Origin: Legionella genomosp. 1
GTDB lineage: Bacteria; Pseudomonadota; Gammaproteobacteria; Legionellales; Legionellaceae
Length of the DNA: 17,884 bases
Reading direction: 5' to 3'
Assembly: GCA_945865355.1 (NCBI GenBank)
Contig: CAMBDN010000021.1
Coordinates: forward strand, 1-17,884
Part shown: positions 7,100 through 14,492 of the stretch, piece by piece
Layout of the letters: every line of letters begins with the position of its first letter
Position numbering within the stretch: the stretch's first letter is position 1
Made by a program: the position numbers and the translations under genes
The notes under the pieces: model-generated
The model's input: only the letters and a program-made list of their open reading frames with translations
Told to the model about the DNA's origin: nothing
Databases searched by the model: none

Positions 7100-8733
7100 C
7101 AGATCGAATCGACCAATTAAAACAATGGATAGCAGACATGGCGCTGCTATTTGAGAAGAACGAAGATCCTTCACCAGAGCACTATACCCATTTTTTGCAT
7201 GAGCCTGAATTAGCTTTGAATTTGGTGGAGTTCATTCAGCTCTTGGATGATTCACAAATGGATGAAGACCGCGCCTACTATTCGGCGTGTGTTTTTGCCC
7301 TGGATATTTGTGTGGCGCAGTTACAAGTTGCGAGTGAAGGGGGTAATAAGTTAGCTGCTAAAACGCTAGACCAGCTGATGTCGGCATTAGCCATTGCTAT
7401 TTCAAACAATAAGCATTCCTTAGGTTTCTGGTTGCCTATCTTAAATGCATTTTATGAGGTGCATGTTGAGTTATCACTTGAGTTAAAAAATGCATACCTT
7501 GATCTGGCTTGTGAAGAAGATGAGCTATTGCCTGATGAAGAGGCGACACATTTAAGTTCTATTCGTGATCTGATTCAAGAATTGTCTGATTTATCGGTCT
7601 TCGATATCGCGGAGAATTTTTTCGCGCAAAGCTATGCAATGCCACCGGATTTTTTTACCGACTTGGTGCTTGATTTATATAGTATTGAGGAAGGACAGGA
7701 TATTGCTTTACTCACCTTGTTACATCCCAAACAAGAGGTTCGCGATGTAGTGGTAGCGACCCATGAGCAGTTGATGGAACAAATTACGTTGAGCTCTATT
7801 TCGCTTTCACGGTTGCAAGTCATCAAAAATTGGTATCCTCCTACGTATCATGAACAAATTAATCGTTGGATAAAAACGCAACGTAAAAAGGGCGTGGTTT
7901 TTAGTAGTGAAAAAAAATCACCAACCATACGCATTAAAGCTAGCGAAGTTGATGGCAGTGGTGCGCAAGGTATTTTTATCCATTTGAAGAAGAATCGTAA
8001 AAATCGTCTTTGTGGATTGCTGTTTAAGCAAGGGGTGGGCATCAAAGATGCTTGGATAACGCCTACTATTTCATTAAGTGATATTGCTCGCTATTATGAT
8101 GAAGCGTTTGATGACACCGTTATGTTACGTGAAGTTGATCAATCCTATTTATTAATGATGACGGGTCATTTTCTGGCGATGACCGTTGAGCTGCATGATA
8201 TGCCCGACTTGCATCTATTAGAGATGCAAGAAGAGTTAGGTATACACTGGCGTCCGCAGAAATTGGATGTGGATTACCTGATCGAGAGCATGGGTATAGA
8301 GATAAGCCCTTTTACGCCAGAAAGCATGCAGGAATCATTGAAGCGGTCGAAGTCATGGCCTAAAAATAAGCGATTTACTGAGTCTTGGTATGTGGAGAAC
8401 CCATCTATCGACAAACTTGTTAATCGTTGTTGCAGTTTTATTGATGGCGTGAAGGTATGTCGCTTTGATGAAGCGATTAAATTGGTTTTTAGCGAAGAGA
8501 TGGAGACCCACCGTGATCGTTGGTTGTTCCATTTTTTGTGGATAGCACTATGGGTTAAAGCTCGCGCTCGTAAAAATGAAAAAATTTGGCAAGATAGTTT
8601 CTTTATTGCTTATGCAATACACACTGGCAAGGCATTAGATGCTATTCCAATTATGCACGAGATCTGCCACCAGTCGGTTGCTAATAGTATTGAAACAATG
8701 CAAGAGCGCCGGACACATCTTAACCGACAGTGA
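7096..8733 (+). CDS. Unrecognised 545-residue protein, third gene of the tex-yciA operon
   Basis: I do not recognise the family. The protein is cytoplasmic by appearance, with no signal peptide and no clear membrane helix, although residues about 474-490 are Trp/Leu-rich (RWLFHFLWIALWVKAR). The first 240 or so residues are mostly acidic alpha-helix, suggestive of a helical-repeat scaffold. A basic stretch starts near 260 (KTQRKKG). A more beta-like segment follows, with ASEVDGSGAQGIF (282-294) and LLFKQGVGIKDAW (308-320), which looks like the conserved core. The C-terminal third is helical again, with RARKNEKIWQDSFF. The ATG sits in the yciA stop (ATGA), so translation is coupled. Codon use and base composition resemble the neighbours, arguing against recent transfer. 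Confidence 0.85.
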   Translation: MTDRIDQLKQWIADMALLFEKNEDPSPEHYTHFLHEPELALNLVEFIQLLDDSQMDEDRAYYSACVFALDICVAQLQVASEGGNKLAAKTLDQLMSALAIAISNNKHSLGFWLPILNAFYEVHVELSLELKNAYLDLACEEDELLPDEEATHLSSIRDLIQELSDLSVFDIAENFFAQSYAMPPDFFTDLVLDLYSIEEGQDIALLTLLHPKQEVRDVVVATHEQLMEQITLSSISLSRLQVIKNWYPPTYHEQINRWIKTQRKKGVVFSSEKKSPTIRIKASEVDGSGAQGIFIHLKKNRKNRLCGLLFKQGVGIKDAWITPTISLSDIARYYDEAFDDTVMLREVDQSYLLMMTGHFLAMTVELHDMPDLHLLEMQEELGIHWRPQKLDVDYLIESMGIEISPFTPESMQESLKRSKSWPKNKRFTESWYVENPSIDKLVNRCCSFIDGVKVCRFDEAIKLVFSEEMETHRDRWLFHFLWIALWVKARARKNEKIWQDSFFIAYAIHTGKALDAIPIMHEICHQSVANSIETMQERRTHLNRQ

Positions 8734-8800
8734 TTTTGCACTTGAATTCGACCGTTCTCCAAGATTCAAGGTTGTCTCCCGAATGGTCTTGGTTATAAAA

Positions 8801-8809
8801 TGCTACAAT
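8801..8809 (+). promoter_or_regulatory. Candidate extended -10 promoter for the secreted protein gene
   Basis: TGCTACAAT is an extended -10 element (TGn plus TACAAT) upstream of the gene at 8967. No -35 match is seen. If it is used, the mRNA leader would carry the whole palindromic repeat at 8819-8922. Confidence 0.3.
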
Positions 8810-8818
8810 GTAAAACTA

Positions 8819-8922
8819 TTGTAACAACGCAGGTACGTCATCCAGAGGAGCTTGCGACGAAGGATCTCTGACATAAACGCTCATTCGTCTTCAGGAGATT
8901 TCTCGCTTCGTTCGAGATGACG
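8819..8922 (+). repeat. Palindromic dispersed repeat, copy A
   Basis: This intergenic element starts at TTGTAAC and has a core from 8836 (CGTCATCCAGAGGAGC) to 8922 (TTCGAGATGACG). The two ends are imperfect inverted copies: each, read inward, starts CGTCATC and ends in a GAAR...TCTC block, so the RNA or DNA could fold into a long stem. The same sequence occurs in opposite orientation at 14282-14389 (copy B). Shared blocks include TCATCCAGAGGAGCTTGC, AGGATCTC and CATAAACGCT. I estimate about 75-80 percent identity by eye. It has no coding capacity, consistent with a MITE- or REP-like family. Confidence 0.8.
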
Positions 8923-8966
8923 TTTGGGTTTGTAAAAAATTAACTATGATGGGAGTTTAAGTACGA

Positions 8967-9455
8967 ATGAAAACAAAACTACTGATTTCTTTGAGTGTAT
9001 TACTGGTTGTTTCCTCGCCTTTGTTTGCTGATGTTGCCGGGCCAAACCAAATATTGTTGCCTGAGGCGTTCCCCGTTTATACCGATGGTGTGACAGTAAT
9101 AAACCATGCGGAGCAGGGCTTTACTGAGAAATTATTACCTACAATTAATCTATACAAAGGAAATCCTGGCTGTTACATCGCTTGCTATTCACGTCAAAGG
9201 GAAAATGCCATTTATTCTGTAGGCGATAATATTTATGTCCTAGGACAAGTGCGAATAGCTGGAAAATACAATGTTAGAGTATGTGAACCAACGAATTATG
9301 CAGGAAAAGATATTAGCGGTGATGCCACGTTCAAAGCCATTTGCACGGAAAAAATTGAAGCCTGCAAAGGCGCTAATTGCTGGGCAGGTGGCGATACCGG
9401 TGGTTGGTTTGGTGTTCAACCCAATAATGAAATGAGTATAACGGCGCCTCATTGA
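8967..9455 (+). CDS. Small secreted cysteine-rich protein, unrecognised
   Basis: This 162-residue protein has a clear Sec signal peptide: Lys residues at 2 and 4, a hydrophobic core LLISLSVLLVVSS and a likely cut after Ala21 (PLFA/DV). The mature part of about 141 residues has six Cys (69, 73, 106, 126, 133, 138), enough for three disulfides, as expected for a periplasmic or exported protein. Cys69-x3-Cys73 (NPGCYIAC) and the C-terminal CKGANCWAGGDTGGWFG are the most distinctive segments. I do not recognise the family. A GGGAG at 8951-8955 precedes the ATG at a rather long 11-nt spacing. It lies downstream of repeat copy A and converges on recN. It is not a lipoprotein, as there is no lipobox Cys at the cleavage site. 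Confidence 0.82.
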   Translation: MKTKLLISLSVLLVVSSPLFADVAGPNQILLPEAFPVYTDGVTVINHAEQGFTEKLLPTINLYKGNPGCYIACYSRQRENAIYSVGDNIYVLGQVRIAGKYNVRVCEPTNYAGKDISGDATFKAICTEKIEACKGANCWAGGDTGGWFGVQPNNEMSITAPH

Positions 9456-9480
9456 TTTAAGTGGGATGGTGAGGAGAATT

Positions 9481-9513
9481 GATCCCGTATGCAGCGTGGC
9501 CTAATACGGGATC
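9481..9513. terminator. Hairpin between convergent genes (possible bidirectional terminator)
   Basis: A perfect 10-bp inverted repeat has arms GATCCCGTAT (9481-9490) and ATACGGGATC (9504-9513) with a 13-nt loop. It sits in the 89-bp gap between the convergent secreted-protein gene and recN. Neither side has a clean T-run, so intrinsic termination is likely but not certain. Confidence 0.5.
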
Positions 9514-9544
9514 GGTTAGAAGTATAAACGTTTCCACTTAGCGA

Positions 9545-11221
9545 TTATGCGGGTTGTAACGTACTTTGCACGAGTAACTCTTTAGCATGTGATCGGGTTT
9601 GCTCGGTAATTGTTAGGCCACCCAGCATGCGTGCAATCTCGTCGATCTTCTCTGCTTCTGCTAATGAAATAACGCGTGAAAAGGTTTGTTCATTATTACA
9701 TTCCTTTTCCACCATGAAATGATGATGGGCACTTGATGCGACTTGTGGTTGGTGTGTTACACAAAATATTTGTAACCGTTCGCCCAATTTACGTAGCAAT
9801 TGGCCAACAAGAGCCGCTGTAGCGCCACCAATGCCGACGTCGACTTCATCAAATAATAATGTTGGTGTGGCTCCACGTTGCGCCGTTATCACATGTATTG
9901 CAAGACCTATACGCGATAGCTCGCCTCCTGATGCCACTTTAGCGAGCGTGTCGGGCTCCATGCCTGGATTAGTACACACGCGGTACTCGACTTTATCCAG
10001 ACCGTGGGCATGAATTTTATCCAGTGGGCTAATATCAATGGTTATATGGCCCTTGGGCATTCCTAGTTGTTGAATGCTTAAACTAATTTCACCGGCTAAT
10101 TTTTCAGCATGCTGTTGTCGTGATGTTCGCAGAGCAAGAGCGGCTTTATCATAAGCTTGTAAGCACTGCTGATATTGCTGTTGTAGTTTGTTCACTAACG
10201 CTTCTGCATCGTTAAGACGCTCGAGTTGTTGTTGCAAATAAAGCGCATGCTCAGGGAGTTGGCTGGCGTCTATATGGTATTTACGCGCGGCTTGATGTAA
10301 GTTGCTGATCCGTTCTTCAATGGTTTGCAAGCGTTGTGGATCAAGTTGAATTTGAGTTGAAAACTTGGCTATTTCATCGCTTGCCTCTTCACATTGAATC
10401 AACGCGCTACTAATCAGATCATACGTGTTTTTAACCTGGGCTTGTTCTTCTGGAAAAGAAGATAGATGTTGCAAGATTTGGTTTAAACTGTGGCAGATAT
10501 TAGGCTGATCCTCTGCTGCTAATAACTCAGTAATTTGTTGTGTGCTCTCAAGGTAGTCACGAGCATGATGCAGAAGTTGATGTTCTTCGTGCAGCTCCTG
10601 CATTTCACCTTCACGTAATGCCAAATCCTCCAACTCATTTATTTGATGTTGTAATAAATGAGCCTCATTGTTTACCGACACTTGATTTTGTAATCGTTGT
10701 AATTCTTGGTTAATCTGCTGGCATTGAAGGTAAAAGCGGCTCACCTCGTCCAATAAATGCTGATGATTAGCGTATTGATCGAGTTGCTGCCGGTGTGTGG
10801 CGTGATGTAGCAATGTTTGGTGTTGATGTTGGCCGTGAATATCAACCAACATTTCACTCAGTTCCTTTATTTTTTGTAAGGGAAAGGGTTGGCCATTAAT
10901 GTAAGATTTGGAGCGCCCCTCAGCTGATATTACCCGACGCAAAATAATTTCATTATCATCGTTTGCAATATCATGTCGTTCCAACCAATCAGCGGGTTGT
11001 GATGCCGTATCGATGTTAAAACACGCACTAATATCACATTTATCAGCGCCACTTCGAATAACAGATGCGTCTGCGCGCTCGCCCAAAGCTAGCATCAGCG
11101 CATCAATCATTATCGATTTCCCAGCTCCCGTTTCACCGGTAAATGCCGTCATGCCAAGGGAAAAATCCAACTCGAGTTGGGAAACAATCGCAAAATTTTC
11201 AATCCGTAAGGATGTCAGCAT
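9545..11221 (-). CDS. recN: DNA repair protein RecN (SMC-like ATPase)
   Basis: RecN is an SMC-like ATPase that acts in recombinational repair of double-strand breaks. Walker A GETGAGKS lies at residues 29-36 and the ABC signature ASGGELSRIGLA near 429. Walker B LLFDEVDVGIGG lies near 454, and THQPQVAS follows. Between them are long Gln/Leu/His-rich coiled coils (about 150-370). I choose the ATG at 11221 (MLTSLRIENFAIV, 558 residues; E. coli RecN is 553). A GGAAG at 11228-11232 sits 6 nt upstream, whereas the in-frame TTG at 11236 would place that site inside the gene. It is the last gene of the typA-nadK-recN run. The 146-bp leader holds a large palindrome. No CTGT-N8-ACAG LexA-type box is visible in that leader. 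Confidence 0.97.
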   Translation of the reverse strand: MLTSLRIENFAIVSQLELDFSLGMTAFTGETGAGKSIMIDALMLALGERADASVIRSGADKCDISACFNIDTASQPADWLERHDIANDDNEIILRRVISAEGRSKSYINGQPFPLQKIKELSEMLVDIHGQHQHQTLLHHATHRQQLDQYANHQHLLDEVSRFYLQCQQINQELQRLQNQVSVNNEAHLLQHQINELEDLALREGEMQELHEEHQLLHHARDYLESTQQITELLAAEDQPNICHSLNQILQHLSSFPEEQAQVKNTYDLISSALIQCEEASDEIAKFSTQIQLDPQRLQTIEERISNLHQAARKYHIDASQLPEHALYLQQQLERLNDAEALVNKLQQQYQQCLQAYDKAALALRTSRQQHAEKLAGEISLSIQQLGMPKGHITIDISPLDKIHAHGLDKVEYRVCTNPGMEPDTLAKVASGGELSRIGLAIHVITAQRGATPTLLFDEVDVGIGGATAALVGQLLRKLGERLQIFCVTHQPQVASSAHHHFMVEKECNNEQTFSRVISLAEAEKIDEIARMLGGLTITEQTRSHAKELLVQSTLQPA

Positions 11222-11245
11222 ATATTTCTTCCGCAAATCAATGGG

Positions 11246-11335
11246 TTTCCCCCATTGAAAAAGAAGGATTAAGGGGGATTTTTATAAAAGCATTTAACAA
11301 ATCCCTCCTAATCTCCCTTTTTCAAAGGGAAGGAG
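11246..11335. repeat. Long imperfect palindrome in the recN leader
   Basis: Two 27-nt arms, 11255-11281 (TTGAAAAAGAAGG...GGGGGATTT) and 11299-11325 (AAATCCCTCC...TTTTTCAA), are inverted copies with few mismatches around a 17-nt loop. Pairing extends outward as TTCCC/GGGAA with gaps. The pattern (AATCCC, TAATC, CCCTTTTTCAAAGGG) resembles a class of intergenic repeats I recall from many unrelated bacterial genomes. That is recollection, not a search result. It lies between nadK and recN, so a nadK-recN transcript would carry a strong hairpin about 25 nt upstream of the recN start codon. Confidence 0.75.
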
Positions 11336-11367
11336 CCTCGTGGTCGTGCCATTTCTTCAACATCATT

Positions 11368-12258
11368 TTAGCCTTGAGGCTTGAAGCCCCAACCTAACTT
11401 AATTCTTAATGTATCATAATAGTGATATTCACGAGGATGAAGCAAACGCAATTGTTGGGCATTTTTTTCAATGGCCACGTGTTGTCCTGGCTTTACCATG
11501 CGTGATTCGTGGCCGTCGCAACTGATTCGTAAATCACTTTCATTGGCTTTGCTAATTCTCAGGTCAACAAGTCCCTGTCCATCAAAAACCAAGGGACGTG
11601 AATTTAAGCTATGTGAAAACATAGGAACCATGACAATAGCATTGAGTTGTGGGTGCATGATCGGACCTCCAGCTGATAGGGCATAAGCTGTTGAACCGGT
11701 GGGTGTGGCTAAAATCAAGCCGTCTGAGCGGTAATGGCTGACAAATTGTTGATTGATATATACATCAAATTCAATCAAATGGGTTTCATTGCCTCGGCTT
11801 AATACCACATCGTTTAATGCATCACCTTCGTAAAAAGTTGTTTCTTCATCATAGATGCGTGTGTGCAGCAAAAACCGCTTTTCCTCAGTGTAATCACCTG
11901 ATAATACGTCACCTAATTGGGTTTCAATCTCCTGTGGAGAGATATCGGTTAAAAATCCCAAACGGCCGCGGTTGATACCAACAACGGGTACATTCACTTT
12001 GATAGCCATGCGCGCGGCAGATAACAAGCTACCGTCGCCACCCACCACCACAATCAAATCCAGCTCTTTACCCATCTCTTCCCGTGCTAGGACAGGAAGA
12101 GGATGAGTGAAGTTGCAAGCGGTATCGCAATCAACATACGTGTCAATTTTCTCGCCTTGCAAGTAGTCAATCAATCGTTGCAAGGTTTCACTAACATCCT
12201 GATTAGCGCGATGTTGGCGTGCATACAATATGACTCGTTTAAATTTTTGTTTTGTCAT
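11368..12258 (-). CDS. nadK: NAD kinase
   Basis: This 296-residue protein (E. coli NadK is 292) phosphorylates NAD to NADP with ATP in the cytoplasm. The GGDGS motif at 73-77 holds the catalytic Asp75. GINRGRLGFLTD (94-105), the NAD-binding pair Asn149-Asp150 in ALNDVVLSRG, and DGLILATPTGSTAYALSAGG (179-198) are all present and intact. The ATG at 12258 follows typA by 30 bp on the same strand. Its ribosome binding site is weak (GGAC), suggesting dependence on the typA transcript. recN follows 146 bp downstream, the nadK-recN order also found in E. coli and many gammaproteobacteria. Confidence 0.97.
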   Translation of the reverse strand: MTKQKFKRVILYARQHRANQDVSETLQRLIDYLQGEKIDTYVDCDTACNFTHPLPVLAREEMGKELDLIVVVGGDGSLLSAARMAIKVNVPVVGINRGRLGFLTDISPQEIETQLGDVLSGDYTEEKRFLLHTRIYDEETTFYEGDALNDVVLSRGNETHLIEFDVYINQQFVSHYRSDGLILATPTGSTAYALSAGGPIMHPQLNAIVMVPMFSHSLNSRPLVFDGQGLVDLRISKANESDLRISCDGHESRMVKPGQHVAIEKNAQQLRLLHPREYHYYDTLRIKLGWGFKPQG

Positions 12259-12288
12259 GTTGCAGTGTCCGATTTGTAGTTTGGAGTT

Positions 12289-14121
12289 TTATTCCTTGTC
12301 CTCACTGTTTGTCGCTCGTGCAGTACGTTTGCGATCATGCTCTTTCAACTCTTTTTTGCGCAGACGTATCGTTAGTGGCGTTACTTCTACCAGTTCGTCA
12401 TCATCGATAAATTCGAGTGCTTGCTCTAAAGAGTATTTGACAGCTGGGGTGAGAATAATGTTTTCATCAGTCCCCGAGGCCCGCATGTTGGTTAGTTGCT
12501 TTTCTTTAGTGACATTAACAACCAAGTCATTATCTCGAGCATGGATACCGACGATCATGCCTTCATAGCACATGACTTGTGGCTCAATGAATAATCGGCC
12601 ACGATCTTGCAAATTAAACAAAGCAAAACCGCGCGCCATACCTTGGCAGTTAGCGATCAGGACACCACTGTTTCGTTTTCCAATCCGGCCACGAATAGCA
12701 GGTCCATAATGATCGAAAACATGATACATCAAACCTGTTCCTGAGGTGCCTGATAAAAATTCAGTGTGAAAGCCAATTAAACCACGTGTAGGGATAAGGT
12801 AATCAAGCCGTACCCTGCCTTTGCCATCCGGAACCATATTTTGTAAGTCACCACGACGCTCACCCATCTTCTCCATGATCGAGCCTTGGTGATTTTCTTC
12901 AATATCGACAGTGACACGCTCATAAGGTTCAAGCAGCATCTCTCCTTCTTCACGAAGAATAACTTCAGGTTTGGAAATGGCTATTTCATAGCCTTCTCGC
13001 CGCATGGTTTCAATAAGTATGGATAAATGCAATTCGCCACGCCCAGATACTCTGAATTTATCAGGATCTTCAGTGTCATCAACGCGTAAGGCAACATTGT
13101 GTAATAATTCTGTTTGCAATCGTTCACGAATTTTACGGCTGGTAACAAATTTACCTTCTTGCCCGGCAAAAGGAGAGTCATTTACTTGGAATGTCATGCT
13201 GATGGTTGGCTCATCAACCGTTAGTGGGGGTAGTGCTTCGACAGTATTGGGGTCACAAATGGTATCGGAAATATTTAATAAATCGATACCGGTAACGGCA
13301 ATAATATCACCCGCGCGTGCCTCTTCTATTTCGATACGATCAAGGCCTTTAAATCCAAGTAATTGTAATAAACGTCCATTACGAACGTTGCCGTTTTCAT
13401 CAATGATTTTAACGGGTGATTTGGCCTTAATGTGCCCACGGCTAACACGACCAATACCAATAGTACCGACATAGGATGAATAATCCAGGGAGCTGATTTG
13501 CATTTGGAATGGCCCTTCAGCGTCGACATCAGGCGGATTGACACATGAAATAATGGTTTGCAACAGTGGATCCATGTTATCGGTCTCATCGTTGAGATCA
13601 AGTCTGGCATAGCCATTTAGTGCCGACGTGTAGACCACTGGGAAATCAAGCTGAGTATCATTTGCACCTAAGTTATCGAAAAGATCAAAAACTTGGTCCA
13701 TGACCCAATCAGGACGCGCACCCGGTCGGTCAATTTTATTGATCACAACGATGGGATTTAATCCACGAGCAAACGCTTTTTGGGTAACAAATCGTGTTTG
13801 TGGCATGGGGCCATCAACGGCGTCAACCAGAAGTAGCACACTGTCTACCATGGATAGAATACGTTCTACCTCACCACCAAAATCAGCATGTCCCGGTGTA
13901 TCAACGATATTGATTTGGTGACCTTGCCAATGCACACAAGTATTTTTGGCAAGAATGGTGATGCCACGCTCTTTCTCGAGTGCATTGGAATCCATTAGGC
14001 GTTCAACTTTAGGCGCTCGTTCGTTTAACGTACCCGTTTGTTGTAACAATTTATCGACTAATGTTGTTTTACCATGATCGACGTGAGCGATGATGGCGAC
14101 GTTGCGTATTTTTTCAATCAT
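12289..14121 (-). CDS. typA: Ribosome-associated translational GTPase TypA/BipA
   Basis: This 610-residue protein is full length for TypA/BipA, an EF-G-like GTPase that binds 70S ribosomes and affects subunit assembly and stress or virulence gene expression. G1 is AHVDHGKT (12-19), switch I holds ERGITILAKN (51-60), G3 is DTPGHADFGGE (74-84) and G4 is NKID (128-131). Domain II follows. SGRGELHLSILIETMRREG belongs to the EF-G-like domain III/V, and the BipA-specific C-terminal domain includes GTSGTGLMYHVFDHYGP and KQLTNMRASGTDE. The Lys/Arg-rich end is typical. AAGG at 14127-14130 precedes the ATG. It is the first gene of the typA-nadK-recN run. Confidence 0.98.
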   Translation of the reverse strand: MIEKIRNVAIIAHVDHGKTTLVDKLLQQTGTLNERAPKVERLMDSNALEKERGITILAKNTCVHWQGHQINIVDTPGHADFGGEVERILSMVDSVLLLVDAVDGPMPQTRFVTQKAFARGLNPIVVINKIDRPGARPDWVMDQVFDLFDNLGANDTQLDFPVVYTSALNGYARLDLNDETDNMDPLLQTIISCVNPPDVDAEGPFQMQISSLDYSSYVGTIGIGRVSRGHIKAKSPVKIIDENGNVRNGRLLQLLGFKGLDRIEIEEARAGDIIAVTGIDLLNISDTICDPNTVEALPPLTVDEPTISMTFQVNDSPFAGQEGKFVTSRKIRERLQTELLHNVALRVDDTEDPDKFRVSGRGELHLSILIETMRREGYEIAISKPEVILREEGEMLLEPYERVTVDIEENHQGSIMEKMGERRGDLQNMVPDGKGRVRLDYLIPTRGLIGFHTEFLSGTSGTGLMYHVFDHYGPAIRGRIGKRNSGVLIANCQGMARGFALFNLQDRGRLFIEPQVMCYEGMIVGIHARDNDLVVNVTKEKQLTNMRASGTDENIILTPAVKYSLEQALEFIDDDELVEVTPLTIRLRKKELKEHDRKRTARATNSEDKE

Positions 14122-14234
14122 ATGGACCTTCAGTTGACGATATTTCAGAACTTACACAATGCGGCATTCAGGGATCTCTATATGAGCCCCTGGTTTTCTT
14201 CCGTGAAAGCAGGTTATTTGTGCATCAATCTGCC

Positions 14235-14264
14235 ATTATACAATGAATATGCTATGAACCCCAA
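14235..14264 (-). promoter_or_regulatory. Candidate typA promoter
   Basis: On the minus strand, TTGGGG (14264-14259), an 18-bp spacer and a perfect TATAAT (14240-14235) lie about 115 bp upstream of the typA ATG. This is the only strong sigma-70-like candidate in the gap facing typA and could drive typA-nadK-recN. Confidence 0.45.
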
Positions 14265-14281
14265 ATTATAGAAGATTTTTA

Positions 14282-14389
14282 GTTCATCGCTCATTGCGGA
14301 GGCGAGAGATTGCCTGAATGCGACTTAGCGTTTATGCCGGAGATCCTACGCTGCAAGCTCCTCTGGATGATGTACTTAGGCAGTTACAA
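14282..14389 (-). repeat. Palindromic dispersed repeat, copy B
   Basis: Read on the minus strand this starts TTGTAAC and continues GTACATCATCCAGAGGAGC, aligning along its length with copy A at 8819-8922. Shared blocks are TCATCCAGAGGAGCTTGC, AGGATCTC, CATAAACGCT, TTCAGG and TCTCGC. Differences are mostly single substitutions plus a few extra bases near the far end. The copy lies upstream of both divergent genes. Confidence 0.8.
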
Positions 14390-14438
14390 AATTGCATTAA
14401 TGACGACTAATGACGCCTCAAGATTAATTTCCTTTCAA

Positions 14439-14468
14439 TTGGTACAATTTTTGCTAAACTAATAATAA
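14439..14468 (+). promoter_or_regulatory. Candidate promoter for the 166-residue protein gene
   Basis: TTGGTA (14439-14444), an 18-bp spacer and TAATAA (14463-14468) lie upstream of the ATG at 14493. An overlapping alternative is the extended -10 element TGGTACAAT at 14440-14448. The ribosome binding site is AAGGTG at 14480-14485, 7 nt from the start. Confidence 0.35.
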
Positions 14469-14492
14469 GCACATAAGATAAGGTGTGTATTT

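Larger units (their letters stand above)
14122..14492. other. 371-bp divergent intergenic region
   Basis: This gap separates typA (minus) from the 166-residue protein gene (plus). From left to right it holds the typA leader, a candidate typA promoter at 14235-14264, repeat copy B at 14282-14389 and candidate promoter elements for the rightward gene near 14439-14468. No RNA gene or convincing coding region is seen. Confidence 0.6.

Noticed and set aside
8741..8770. 7-bp inverted repeat CTTGAAT/ATTCAAG after the 545-residue gene, considered as an operon terminator
   Set aside because: It has an AT-rich short stem, a 16-nt loop and no T-run; too weak to call.
11222..11236. Longer RecN starting at the TTG at 11236
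   Set aside because: The GGAAG ribosome binding site for the ATG at 11221 lies within this extension, and family members start at MLT-like sequence.
12230..12568. 112-codon plus-strand open frame across the typA-nadK junction
   Set aside because: It overlaps two certain genes on the other strand and has low-complexity Ser-rich translation and no ribosome binding site.
13004..13474. 156-codon plus-strand open frame antisense to typA
   Set aside because: It lies wholly inside typA on the opposite strand, its translation is Ser/Arg-rich with no recognisable fold, and typA is unmistakable. It is a frame shadow.
14074..14271. 65-codon plus-strand open frame over the typA start and leader
   Set aside because: It begins inside typA on the opposite strand, has no ribosome binding site and covers the candidate typA promoter.
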